Origin: Verrucomicrobiia bacterium
GTDB taxonomy: Bacteria > Verrucomicrobiota > Verrucomicrobiia > Palsa-1439
Length of the DNA stretch: 64,000 nt
Assembly: GCA_022072455.1 (NCBI GenBank)
Contig: JAJVHY010000004.1
Coordinates: 186,001-250,000, forward strand
Direction of reading: 5' to 3'
The translations under genes and the position numbers were made by a program. Below the pieces are notes generated by a model. The model was given only the letters and a program-made list of their open reading frames with translations. It ran no database searches and was not told the DNA's origin. Each line of letters begins with the position of its first letter. The stretch's first letter is position 1. Positions 17,018-26,134 of the stretch are shown here, in pieces.

Positions 17018-18417
17018 GAGGGATTATCTTGGCAACGATGCTGATGACTTTGGCCGGCGCAGCTGTGCGCGCGAGTACCAATAACTTGGGGCACTACGTC
17101 CGGGTCAGCCCGCGCGACAGCCGGTACTTTGAATTGGACAACGGGCAGCCGTATATCCCGATTGGCCTAAACCTGGTCTCCCCACTCAAGGGGGAGATGG
17201 CGATCATGGCAGACTGGTGCGCCAAGCTCGCCGCGCAAGGTGGCAACTTCGCGCGGATCCGGCTGGACAGTGCGTTCTTCGAGATAGAGCACGCCAAGAG
17301 CGGCGAGTACGACGCGGAGAAAGCCAAACGCACCGACGAGATGCTGGCGTTGGCTCGCAAACACGGCCTCCGCGTCAAGCTCTGCATTGACGGGTTCCGG
17401 CACATTCACGAGACCGACGCGAAGAAGTTTGGGAAACCAATCCACCACGTCGCGAACGGCGGACTCGCCACCAACATGACCGACTGGGTGAATAGCCCCG
17501 CCTGCCGGCAACGGCACAAGGGCAAGTACGATTTCCTCGCCAACCGGTACGGCTCTGATCCTATCATTTTCGGCTGGGAACTCTGGAACGAGATGAACTG
17601 CGTCGCGGGCGGTGATGTGCGCGACTGGACCAAGGAGATGTTGGCCGAACTGCATCGCCGGTTTCCCAAGAACCTCTGCATGCAAAGCCTCGGGAGCTTC
17701 GACAGCAACTCGCAGCGGCCGATTTACCGGGACATCTGTCAAATGCCCGGCAACGATGTCGCCCAGATCCACCGGTATCTGGACCTCGGCGCGAGCCTGA
17801 AAGTCTGCCACGGCCCGGTGGACGTGCTTGCGGCCGAGGCGATCCGGGAAGTCCGCGGCTATCGCACGAACAAGCCCATTCTGCTGGCCGAAAGTGGCGG
17901 CGTGGAATGGCAGCACTCCGGGCCGTGGAAGTATTACGATCAAGACACCGAGGGGATGATCTTGCACGATGTGCTGTTTGCGCCATTCTTTGCGGGCGCG
18001 GCCGGCCCCGGTCATTTCTGGCATCGGGATTACGTGGCCAAACACGACTTGTGGTGGCACTTCGGCCGGTTTGCCCAAGCCGTCGCTGATCTTGACCCGC
18101 CGGCAGAGGCTTTCGAGGTGCAAAAACTCGATCATCCCCGCCTGCGCATCTACGTCTTGCGCGGCAAACGGACCACGCTCGCGTGGTGCCGGGACAAAGA
18201 AGCCACTTGGCAAACGGTGCAGGTCGAAGGTCGCAAACCGGAAACGCTCCACGGTCTCACCGTGACGTTGCCGGCGCCGGTGGACGGCGGCGCGGCGGTC
18301 ACGGTTTCGGCGTACGATCCGTGGACGGGAGAGAAGAACATTTTGAAAGCTGCCCCGGCGGGCATCACGTTGCCGGACTTCTCCCGCTCGCTCGTCGTCC
18401 GTTTGCGGGCCGAATAA
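17014..18417 (+). CDS. GH5-like (clan GH-A) secreted glycoside hydrolase
   Basis: This 467-residue protein has a signal peptide (MRGIILATMLMTLAGAAVRA) followed by a TIM-barrel glycosidase. The barrel begins with the substrate-entry strand IPIGLNLVSP, has the acid/base Glu193 in GWELWNEMN and a likely nucleophile Glu293 in LLAESGG, 100 residues apart as in retaining clan-A enzymes. A C-terminal beta domain (about 370-467) ends in SLVVRLRAE. The ATG at 17014 overlaps the upstream stop (ATGA) and follows GAAAGG by 7 nt; an open stretch to 16711 in the same frame is not coding. Family members include mannanases and glucanases, but the exact polysaccharide is not visible. It sits with an esterase and a permease, consistent with glycan breakdown. 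Confidence 0.82.
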   Translation: MRGIILATMLMTLAGAAVRASTNNLGHYVRVSPRDSRYFELDNGQPYIPIGLNLVSPLKGEMAIMADWCAKLAAQGGNFARIRLDSAFFEIEHAKSGEYDAEKAKRTDEMLALARKHGLRVKLCIDGFRHIHETDAKKFGKPIHHVANGGLATNMTDWVNSPACRQRHKGKYDFLANRYGSDPIIFGWELWNEMNCVAGGDVRDWTKEMLAELHRRFPKNLCMQSLGSFDSNSQRPIYRDICQMPGNDVAQIHRYLDLGASLKVCHGPVDVLAAEAIREVRGYRTNKPILLAESGGVEWQHSGPWKYYDQDTEGMILHDVLFAPFFAGAAGPGHFWHRDYVAKHDLWWHFGRFAQAVADLDPPAEAFEVQKLDHPRLRIYVLRGKRTTLAWCRDKEATWQTVQVEGRKPETLHGLTVTLPAPVDGGAAVTVSAYDPWTGEKNILKAAPAGITLPDFSRSLVVRLRAE

Positions 18418-18420
18418 CTC

Positions 18421-19320
18421 ATGTCGACCTTCCTGTTAATCCTGACAACGATCGTGTGGGGCTCGACCTTTTTCATCATCAAGGACACGATCCGCAACGT
18501 TGACCCGTTTTACCTCGTCTTCATCCGCAACCTCATCGCCGCGGTTGCGATGTCGCTGTACGTGTTTACCCGGGACAAGAAGGCGCTGTTCAACAAGACC
18601 ACCCTCACTCGGGGTGCGGTCCTGGGGTTGCTGCTGGCGACGACCTACAGTTCACAGACCATTGGCCTGAAGTACACGACCAGTGGCCACAGCGCGTTCA
18701 TCACCGGGTCGGCGGTGATTTTCGTGCCGATCCTGCTGTTCGTGATCTGGCGCATCAAACTGCACCCCTTGGACATCGTGTCCATTCTCGGGGTCTTTAC
18801 CGGTCTGTTTCTCCTGACTTGGGATGGCGATGGTCACATCAATCCTGGCGATCTCATCACCTTGATCACCGTGGCAGCCTACGCGGTTCATCTCATCAGC
18901 GCAGGCCGGTTTGTCAAAAACGTGAACGTGCCGGCGATGATCGCGCATCAGTTCAATTTCGCGACCTTGTTCAGTTTGATCGCCTACCTCGTGGCGGGCA
19001 GTGGTGGCTTGGCGGTGACGACCAAGTCGTTGTATGCCCTCGCCTATCTGGGCTTTTGCGGAACGCTGTTCTGCTACTTCGTCACCGTCTGGGCGCAGAA
19101 ACACGTCAGCGCTGTGCAAGTCGCGCTAATCTTTGCGCTCGAGCCGGTCTTCGCGGCGGTGTTCGCGTGGCTCTTCGCCGGTGAGACACTGCACCGCAAG
19201 GAATTCTCCGGCATGTTTCTTATCCTGGCCGGGATCATCTTGTATCAAACGGCCAAAAACCTGCGCGACCAGCGCGCCGCCATCGGGGCAAAACCAAACG
19301 CAGTTTTGGAAACAATATGA
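18421..19320 (+). CDS. DMT-superfamily (EamA) permease
   Basis: This 299-residue inner-membrane protein has ten predicted helices arranged as two EamA halves. The first half starts TIVWGSTFFIIKD, typical of the family, and the second contains LFCYFVTVWAQKHVSAVQVA and the end motif PVFAAVFAWLFAGE. The family exports or imports small metabolites such as amino acids or sugar derivatives. The start is ATG 18421, 3 nt after the GH5-like stop; it ends in an ATGA overlap with the first propeller gene. A decayed copy of its last 35 codons is found at 23760-23864 ahead of the third propeller gene. Confidence 0.92.
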   Translation: MSTFLLILTTIVWGSTFFIIKDTIRNVDPFYLVFIRNLIAAVAMSLYVFTRDKKALFNKTTLTRGAVLGLLLATTYSSQTIGLKYTTSGHSAFITGSAVIFVPILLFVIWRIKLHPLDIVSILGVFTGLFLLTWDGDGHINPGDLITLITVAAYAVHLISAGRFVKNVNVPAMIAHQFNFATLFSLIAYLVAGSGGLAVTTKSLYALAYLGFCGTLFCYFVTVWAQKHVSAVQVALIFALEPVFAAVFAWLFAGETLHRKEFSGMFLILAGIILYQTAKNLRDQRAAIGAKPNAVLETI

Positions 19321-21533
19321 AAACGAAAAATCCACTTGTCGTACGCGCTGCGCCTCTGCTTCTCGCAATCTTAACAGCTTGTACCACCCGGCCGAAAGTT
19401 TCGGAAGTTCAGGAGTGGAAGCCGGTCGAGCAGCCGGGGTTGGCCGCGGCACTGGCGAGCGCACCGGAACTGAAATTCGAGGAATTTGCCGAAGGGCCGT
19501 CGGTCTGCGTCGAGGGGCCGATCTGGTGGGTTCCCAACACCGGCGGCAAGACTTGGGACATGGTGATTATCTACAGCCGTGGCTATCCGGGCCCGCACGA
19601 GGCCTTCATCTACGACACCGCCACCAAGGAACTCAAAAAGGCGGCTGTACCTGAACTTGAAAAAGTCCGTTCCAACTTCCACATCGTTCCCTACTTCCTG
19701 ATCAACGGAAAAATGATCATCAGACCCGGCATCGGCAGCGATGTCTGCATTTACACCTATGATCCCGCCGCCAATGAACTGAAGTTCGGCGGGTATCCGC
19801 TGGGCGAGAACGTTGTCAGCGCTGATGGTCAGATGGCACCCAATGCGGACGGTTCGCTGTTCGGCGGCTTCGGCCCGTTTGGCGGTGACAAGACCAATCG
19901 CGCCAGAGTCGGCTTCTATACGATCGACCCCGTCACCCTGAAGGGCGAGCTTCTTGGCGAAGTCGGCCCGCCGAGCGATAGCCGGGCCTGGGAATATGGC
20001 GGCGTCGTGATGGATGGCGACTGGATCTATGCCCGCTATGGACACAGCCCCTGGCGGCTTTACGGAATGAACGTCAAGACGCACAAAGGCAAGGTGATTG
20101 CGGAGACCGAGCAGATCATTGGTGACCGCCAAACCATCACGTTCCGGACCAACAGCGAATACCCCGGCATCTATGTCACCATCACCGGACTCAAGGGCGC
20201 CCCAAAGGATGAAACAAAGGCCTTCTGGTTGCTCGATGGCGAGCTTACACCGTGCGCACTGCAGGATATGCGCGCGAGCACCGCCAAACCCGTCCCCCCC
20301 ATACCCGGCGAGAAGCGGGCTCATCCCCGAGGTAATTTCTATGGCGGCTCAGTTCCCAAGGGCATGGAGGTCATCCAAGGCCGACCAGACGCCGATGGCA
20401 AGGTGACCATCTGGTACCGTTTTAGCGACGCGAGTATGGCGGAAGCCGTACAGACCACCACCGGCGTCTGGCAGCGGGTCGAACTCCCTCCCGTGAAACT
20501 CTACCCCAACCCCATCCGCCGCATGGCCAACCTGTCCGACGGCTCGCTATTTGCCCTTGGCGAAAGCTATGGTCAGGCTCTGGTTTTCGACCCGAAGACC
20601 AAACAGCGCAAGATCCTCGGCGCGACCATGTCCGTCTATTCCCTGCTGCCCGTCGCGGACAAGCTCTACCTCTGCGGCTACCCGAGTTCGCAGGTGTGGA
20701 TCTATGACCCGGCCAAACCGTGGACCGTCGGCGCGGCCATGCCGGCGGATACACCTCCCGACAACGGCAACGAAGCCGAGGCCACCGCCAAGAGTAATCC
20801 GGCAAAAGTGGCCGTCCTGAAGGAATTTGCCGACATCCATATGCCTTGGGCGGCAGCGGAGGGGGCCGACGGTCGCGTGTATTTCGGCGGCAAGGTTGTC
20901 CGCATCGGCGAAGGTGGCGGCTTGGGCTGGTGGGATCCCCGTGAGAATAAGGGTGGCGGCTTCCACAAGCCGTTCGACAATTATCCGGTGTTCTGGATGT
21001 GCTCCGCTGCAAACGGACGCTACATCCTTTGCTCCACCAAAACAGCCGCCTCTCCTGACAATACGGACTACATTCCCCCGCGGGGACGGATCTTCGTTTA
21101 TGACACGACCAAACACGAGCTGATCCACCAGTTCGAAGATGAACGCCTGGTCATGCCCGGCTACATCACCGAGGCACAACCGGGCTTGGTCATGGGCTAT
21201 GCGCCGATTAAGGATGCGGCGGGCAAGTACACCGGCCTCCTCTACGGATTTGATCCGGCCGCCGGCAAGATCCTCTGGACTAAATCCGTTCCATTGGCGC
21301 CCCAGACCGCCTTCTCCTTCATGAAAAGAGGGAAGTATTTCTTCGCCAAAGGCCCGGATGGTTTCATCTGGGCGACGATGAACGGCGTTCTGGCGCGCAT
21401 CAATCCTCAAACTGCGGAAGTGTTACCGGTCGGCAAGATGGAAGATAACCCGCTCGCATTCGTCAACGGCGATGTTTACGTGGCTGGTTCGAATAAGTTC
21501 CGCAGAATCGTTGGGATCCAGGTGAAACCGTGA
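19317..21533 (+). CDS. Beta-propeller lipoprotein, paralog 1 of 3
   Basis: This 738-residue protein has a lipoprotein signal with LTAC at residues 19-22 (Cys22). The body is a series of blade-like repeats with Tyr/Phe-Asp-Pro or Asp-Thr turns (IYDTATKEL, YDPAANEL, IYDPAKPW, VYDTTKHEL, FDPAAGKI), suggesting a propeller of seven or eight blades with distant likeness to kelch or PQQ propellers. Strictly conserved stretches among the three paralogs include GPxWWVPN, MSVYSL/V/M, YFGGKVVRIG and KGPDGFxWATM. I recognise no named family and see no catalytic signature. It should be membrane anchored outside the cytoplasm and could bind or sense a glycan. It ends in GTGA, coupling it to paralog 2. Confidence 0.85.
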   Translation: MKTKNPLVVRAAPLLLAILTACTTRPKVSEVQEWKPVEQPGLAAALASAPELKFEEFAEGPSVCVEGPIWWVPNTGGKTWDMVIIYSRGYPGPHEAFIYDTATKELKKAAVPELEKVRSNFHIVPYFLINGKMIIRPGIGSDVCIYTYDPAANELKFGGYPLGENVVSADGQMAPNADGSLFGGFGPFGGDKTNRARVGFYTIDPVTLKGELLGEVGPPSDSRAWEYGGVVMDGDWIYARYGHSPWRLYGMNVKTHKGKVIAETEQIIGDRQTITFRTNSEYPGIYVTITGLKGAPKDETKAFWLLDGELTPCALQDMRASTAKPVPPIPGEKRAHPRGNFYGGSVPKGMEVIQGRPDADGKVTIWYRFSDASMAEAVQTTTGVWQRVELPPVKLYPNPIRRMANLSDGSLFALGESYGQALVFDPKTKQRKILGATMSVYSLLPVADKLYLCGYPSSQVWIYDPAKPWTVGAAMPADTPPDNGNEAEATAKSNPAKVAVLKEFADIHMPWAAAEGADGRVYFGGKVVRIGEGGGLGWWDPRENKGGGFHKPFDNYPVFWMCSAANGRYILCSTKTAASPDNTDYIPPRGRIFVYDTTKHELIHQFEDERLVMPGYITEAQPGLVMGYAPIKDAAGKYTGLLYGFDPAAGKILWTKSVPLAPQTAFSFMKRGKYFFAKGPDGFIWATMNGVLARINPQTAEVLPVGKMEDNPLAFVNGDVYVAGSNKFRRIVGIQVKP

Positions 21534-23713
21534 AAACAATGCTCCTCCGATTGATTGTCGTTGGCTTGCTTGCAACAAATTGCGCCGTCGCCCAATGGCG
21601 GCCAATCGAACAGCCGGATCTCGCCAAGACTCTGGAGGCTGCGCCGGAACTGAAGTTCGAGGAACTGGCCGATGGCCCGAGCGTCTGTCAGGATGGACCG
21701 GTCTGGTGGGTGCCTAATCCCGACGGCAAGACGTGGGATTTGTTGATGCTGTACAGCCGCGAGTATCCGGGACCGCACGAACTTTTCATCATTGATACCG
21801 GCACCAAAGAGGTCAAGCGACTCGACATCACCCAGCCTGGCGTGAATTTTCACATCCTCCCGTATTTCGTGCTGAACGGGAAAATGCTCATCAAACCCGG
21901 CATCGGTTCCAGTGACGTAAATCTGTTCACCTATGACCCGGCCAGCAACGACTGGCAGAACGCCGGTCTGCCGCTTGGCAAGGAGGTCGTGCGCGGCGAC
22001 GGCCCAATGACGGCCAACGAAACTGGCACGCTCCTCGGCGGCTTCGGCCCGCTCACGACGAACCGCAACAGAGTCGGCTTCTACACCATTGACCCGGTCA
22101 CCCACAAAGGCGACTTCCTCGGCGCGGTTGGCCCGGACAACCCGAAACTGTTCTGGGAATACTGCGGGGTCGTGATGGACGGCGACTGGATTTATGGCCG
22201 CGTCGGCAACACGCCATGGCGGTTGTATGGCATGAACATCAAAACGCGCGAAGGCAAGGTGATTGCCGAGACCGAGCGCATCATCGGCGAGCGCAGAAGC
22301 ATCACGTTTCAAACCAACCCCGCGTACCCGGGCGTGTACGTCACGATTACCGGGTTGAAGGGCGGACCGGTGGACAAAACGCACGCCTTCTGGCTGCGCG
22401 ATGGAAAGTTGACCTCGTGCGAACCAGTGGCGAGAAACTCCGTCCCTGTGCCGCCGTGGGCGGACGAGAAACTCGCGCAACCTCGTCGGTCATTCGCCGG
22501 CAGGATGGAAGGTCAACCACCCCCAGGCATCGAGTGGTACCGCGGCGCGGTGGATAACGACGGCCAAGCCCGCATCTGGTACCGCTACACCGACGCCACG
22601 ATGGCACAAGCGGCACAGGTCGCGACCGGCGAATGGCAGCGCATCGAGTTGTCGAACTTGAGAAGCTATCCCGCCCCGATCCGCCGCATGGCGCCCTTGC
22701 CGGACGGCTCGTTGTTCGCCGTGACGGAAGGCTACGGCCGGGCCGCCACGTTCAATCCCAAGACCTCCGAGCGCAAACTGTACGGCACCACCATGTCCGT
22801 GTACTCGATGGGAACAGTCAACGATCAGGTTTACCTGTGCGGCTACCCCGGCTCCCAAGTCTGGATTTATGATCCCGCCAAACCGTGGGACGTGGGCCGC
22901 AGCTTCGACACGCCGCCGGCCGCAGAGGCCCGGTCGACCGACAACCGCTCCAAAGCCGCGACCGCCCACTCCAATCCGTCGCACGTCACCACGCTCAAGG
23001 AATTCTGCGATGTTCACATGCCCTTCGGCATTGCCGCCGGGGCGGATGGCCGGGTCTATTTTGGCGGCAAAGTCGTCCGCATTGGCAACGGTGGCGGTCT
23101 CGGCTGGTGGGATCCGCAAGAAAAGAAAGCTGGCGGCTTCCACGAACCGTTCGACATGTACACCGTCTTCTGGATGTGCTCGGCTGCCGAAGGCCGGTAC
23201 ATCGTCTGTTCCACCAAACCCGTCGCCGCTGCCAACAATCCGGACTTCATCCCGCCGCGCGGCCGGCTCTTCGTGTACGACACGACGAAACACGAAATCA
23301 TTCACCAAGTAGATGACGAACGCCTCGGCATTCCCGGCTACATCACCGAAGCGTCGCCGGGATTGGTCATGGGCTACACCCCGGCCAAGACCGGTGGCCT
23401 GCTCTACGGCTTCGACCCTGCCGCCGGCAAGGTGCTGTGGACGAAACCCGTGCCGCGCGCGCCGGTCACCGCCTTCAGCGCCATTCGCCGGTGGCGCTAC
23501 GCCTTCACCAAGGGACCGGATGGATTCGTCTGGGCGACGATGGACGGCGTATTGGCGCGCATCAATCCGAAAACCGCTGAAGTCGTACCGGTCGGGAAGA
23601 TGGATGACGCTCAGCTCGCGTTCGTGGACGGGGATGTTTACGTGGCCGGCGCGACAAAGTTCCGCAAAATTGCCGGCATTCCTAAGGTGAGTGCATCAAA
23701 GATTCAGCCATGA
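21530..23713 (+). CDS. Beta-propeller secreted protein, paralog 2 of 3
   Basis: This 727-residue protein is a full-length paralog of its neighbours with the same blade order. It differs at the N-terminus: MKTMLLRLIVVGLLATNCAVA is followed by Gln without a good lipobox, so it is probably released by signal peptidase I rather than lipidated. Compared with paralog 1, one loop before the C-terminal third has shifted Pro/Ala/Arg-rich sequence. The GTG start at 21530 overlaps the preceding stop (GTGA). It ends at 23713 in an ATGA overlap with a reading frame that continues into paralog 3. Function is unknown; a periplasmic or secreted binding role is the simplest inference. Confidence 0.85.
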   Translation: MKTMLLRLIVVGLLATNCAVAQWRPIEQPDLAKTLEAAPELKFEELADGPSVCQDGPVWWVPNPDGKTWDLLMLYSREYPGPHELFIIDTGTKEVKRLDITQPGVNFHILPYFVLNGKMLIKPGIGSSDVNLFTYDPASNDWQNAGLPLGKEVVRGDGPMTANETGTLLGGFGPLTTNRNRVGFYTIDPVTHKGDFLGAVGPDNPKLFWEYCGVVMDGDWIYGRVGNTPWRLYGMNIKTREGKVIAETERIIGERRSITFQTNPAYPGVYVTITGLKGGPVDKTHAFWLRDGKLTSCEPVARNSVPVPPWADEKLAQPRRSFAGRMEGQPPPGIEWYRGAVDNDGQARIWYRYTDATMAQAAQVATGEWQRIELSNLRSYPAPIRRMAPLPDGSLFAVTEGYGRAATFNPKTSERKLYGTTMSVYSMGTVNDQVYLCGYPGSQVWIYDPAKPWDVGRSFDTPPAAEARSTDNRSKAATAHSNPSHVTTLKEFCDVHMPFGIAAGADGRVYFGGKVVRIGNGGGLGWWDPQEKKAGGFHEPFDMYTVFWMCSAAEGRYIVCSTKPVAAANNPDFIPPRGRLFVYDTTKHEIIHQVDDERLGIPGYITEASPGLVMGYTPAKTGGLLYGFDPAAGKVLWTKPVPRAPVTAFSAIRRWRYAFTKGPDGFVWATMDGVLARINPKTAEVVPVGKMDDAQLAFVDGDVYVAGATKFRKIAGIPKVSASKIQP

Positions 23714-23772
23714 CAGATGTTCGACAACTTGCCTGGATGCTGACGGTCCTGCTGCCGGTAAGCTTGCCGGCA
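23710..23772 (+). pseudogene. Leader fragment resembling the start of the gene at 27868
   Basis: The first 21 codons from ATG 23710 read DVRQLAWMLTVLLPVSLPA and match the start of the gene at 27868 (DTRQLAWVLAILLPVSLPA). About 51 of 63 bases agree. The likeness stops at 23772, where the sequence changes to a transporter tail in another frame. The frame stays open into paralog 3, which would give that protein an implausible 57-residue extension. Confidence 0.6.
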
Positions 23773-23864
23773 TGTTCCTCATATTGGCTGGCATTATCGC
23801 GTACCAGACGGTCAAGAGTTTACAGGAACAACGCGCCGTCGTTAGGGCTCAATGCAATTCATAA
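23760..23864 (+). pseudogene. Remnant of a DMT permease C-terminus
   Basis: In the frame starting 23760 this region translates as AGMFLILAGIIAYQTVKSLQ and onwards to a TAA at 23862-23864. It matches the last residues of the intact permease at 18421-19320 (SGMFLILAGIILYQTAKNLR and onwards). In both places the permease tail is directly followed by a propeller lipoprotein gene, so a permease-propeller pair was duplicated and the second permease was then deleted down to its tail. Confidence 0.8.
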
Positions 23865-23880
23865 AATGGAACAAACTAAT

Positions 23881-26088
23881 ATGAAACAACTTGGACAGTT
23901 AGTCGCGGCTCTGCTGCTGGCGGCGAGTCTGACCGCCTGCACCACTTCCACTGTCGTCAAAGAGGAGAAGCCCGGCGAACAGCCAGGACTGGCGGCGGCG
24001 CTGGAGAACGCGCCGGAACTGAAGTTCAAGGAGTTGGCCAACGGACCGGATACTTGCTGGGAAGGGCCGCTCTGGTGGGTGCCCAACCCGGACGGCAAGA
24101 CTTGGGATTTTGTTTTCGTCTACTATCCATCCTACTCGGGCCCCAACCAGGTCTTCATCTACGATACCGGCACGAAGGAACTTAAGAAGAGCGCTTGTCC
24201 CGAATTGGCGCAGGTCAAATTTGGCTTTCACCTCAACCGATTCTACATGGTCAACGGCAAGGCCTGCATCGTCGGAGGCTACGGGCCGGTCAGTCTGTTT
24301 GTCTATGACCCGGCAGCCAACGAGTTCAAGTTCGGCGGATTTCCCCTCGGCCAGGAAGGCGATGGGGTCGTGTTTGGCACAGAGGGCCTCGCCACGGCCA
24401 ACGACGACGGCACCCTGATTGGCGGGTTTGGCCCGTTGACCACCAAACGGAAACAAGCCGCCTTCTATACGATTGACCCGGTCACATTGAAGGGCAACTT
24501 CCTCGGCGAGGTCGGCCCAGAGAACCCGACCGCCGCTTGGGAGTACCGGCGCATCGTGATGGACGGGGATTGGATTTATGCATCACTGGGCCACACCCCC
24601 TGGCGGCTGTATGCAATGAACGTCAAAACGCGCGAAGGCAAAGTCCTCGCGGAAACCGAGCGATTCATTGGCGACAGAAACACCATCACTTTCCGGCGCA
24701 ACGAGAACTATTCGGGCGTGTACGGCACCATTATCGGCCTCAAAGGTGGCCCCAAAGACAAGACCCAAGCCTTCTGGCTGCGCGACGGCAAACTGACGCC
24801 TTGTGAGCCGGTCGAAAAGAACGGCACTCCCATCCCACCCTGGAAAGATGAGAAACTGGCTCAACCGCGCCTGAACTTCATGGGGGCCTTCGACGAGAAT
24901 GATCTCCCACCGAAGGGGCTGGAGGTTTTTCGCGGCCCAGTCGATCTCGAGGGAAAGGTGCGGTGCTGGTATCGCTTCACCGACAAAGCCATGGCCGAGG
25001 CCGCACATGTCCCGCCGGGCCAGTGGCAGAAAATTGAACTCCCGCCTGCTCAACTCTTCCCGGCCCCGATCCGGCACATTGCGCCCCTTCCCGACGGGTC
25101 GCTCTTCGCCGTGACCGAAGGCTACGGTCGCGCGGTCCGATTCAACCCGCAGACCGGCCAACGCACCACCCTCGGCCCGACAATGTCGGTCTACTCAGTC
25201 TGTCCGCTCGCGGAGAAAATCTACCTCTGCGGCTACCCAAGCTCACAACTCTGGATCTATGACCCGGCCAAACCATGGACCGTCGGTCAAAGCCCTGAAG
25301 CGCCGCCGGAACGACCGACCGGCAAGCGCAAAGTGCGCGCCACCGCCACGACCAACCCAGCCAACGGCGGCATGTTAAAGGAGTTCACCGACGTGCATAT
25401 GCCCTGGGCGACAGCGGCCGGCGCGGACGGACGCGTGTACTTCGGCGGCAAAGTGGTTCGGATCGGCAATGGCGGTGGCCTCGGCTGGTGGGATACCCGC
25501 GAAAACAAGGCCGGCGGGATTCACAAACCGTTCGACGCCTACCCGATCTACTGGATGTGCTCCGCCGGCAACGGTCGGTACATCATCTGTTCCACCAAGA
25601 CCGCCGGCGCTGCCGACAATCCCGACGTGAAACCACTCCGCGGCCGGCTCTTCGTGTACGACACCACGAAACAGGAAATCATCCATCAGGTGGAAGACGA
25701 ACGTATCGGCCAATTCCCCGGCTACGTCACCGAGGCGCAACCGGGCGTGGTCATGGGCTACACCGCAGCCAGCGAAGGCGGTCTGCTCTACGGCTTCGAC
25801 CCCGCCGCCGGTAAGGTGCTCTGGACGAAACCGGTGCCACGCTCACCTTCGACGGGCTTCTCCGCCATGAAAAAAGGCAAGTACTTCTTCGCCAAGGGTC
25901 CCGACGGCTTCATATGGGCCACCATGGACGGCGTGCTCGCACGCATCAATCCGCAAACCGCAGAAGTGTTACCGGTCGGCAAGATGGAAGACAACCCGCT
26001 CGCATTCGTCGACGGTGATGTTTACGTCGCTGGTTCGAATATGTTTCGCAGACTCACCGGCATCTCCCCGAGAACGGGGTCCAAGTGA
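23881..26088 (+). CDS. Beta-propeller lipoprotein, paralog 3 of 3
   Basis: From ATG 23881 this gives a 735-residue lipoprotein with LTAC at residues 17-20 (Cys20). It has the same blades as paralogs 1 and 2; its last 40 residues are nearly identical to paralog 1 (shared INPQTAEVLPVGKMEDNPLA), while a central blade (AVTEGYGRA) is closer to paralog 2. I reject the start at 23710, because the extra 57 residues come from the recombination scar described separately; ATG 23866 is a minor alternative. There is no strong ribosome site. It is followed by a 46-nt gap and the GH110-like gene. The role is unknown, as for its paralogs. Confidence 0.85.
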   Translation: MKQLGQLVAALLLAASLTACTTSTVVKEEKPGEQPGLAAALENAPELKFKELANGPDTCWEGPLWWVPNPDGKTWDFVFVYYPSYSGPNQVFIYDTGTKELKKSACPELAQVKFGFHLNRFYMVNGKACIVGGYGPVSLFVYDPAANEFKFGGFPLGQEGDGVVFGTEGLATANDDGTLIGGFGPLTTKRKQAAFYTIDPVTLKGNFLGEVGPENPTAAWEYRRIVMDGDWIYASLGHTPWRLYAMNVKTREGKVLAETERFIGDRNTITFRRNENYSGVYGTIIGLKGGPKDKTQAFWLRDGKLTPCEPVEKNGTPIPPWKDEKLAQPRLNFMGAFDENDLPPKGLEVFRGPVDLEGKVRCWYRFTDKAMAEAAHVPPGQWQKIELPPAQLFPAPIRHIAPLPDGSLFAVTEGYGRAVRFNPQTGQRTTLGPTMSVYSVCPLAEKIYLCGYPSSQLWIYDPAKPWTVGQSPEAPPERPTGKRKVRATATTNPANGGMLKEFTDVHMPWATAAGADGRVYFGGKVVRIGNGGGLGWWDTRENKAGGIHKPFDAYPIYWMCSAGNGRYIICSTKTAGAADNPDVKPLRGRLFVYDTTKQEIIHQVEDERIGQFPGYVTEAQPGVVMGYTAASEGGLLYGFDPAAGKVLWTKPVPRSPSTGFSAMKKGKYFFAKGPDGFIWATMDGVLARINPQTAEVLPVGKMEDNPLAFVDGDVYVAGSNMFRRLTGISPRTGSK

Positions 26089-26134
26089 AGGCAGTTCATT
26101 CACGACGAAACGGGAGCAATCCACGGAAGACTCT

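Noticed and set aside
23710-23880. 57-residue N-terminal extension of propeller 3
   Set aside because: The extension is made of a foreign leader and a frame-shifted permease tail; the lipoprotein signal begins at 23881.
26015-26134. Upstream extension of the GH110-like gene
   Set aside because: It overlaps the end of propeller 3 in another frame and puts 40 residues before the signal peptide.
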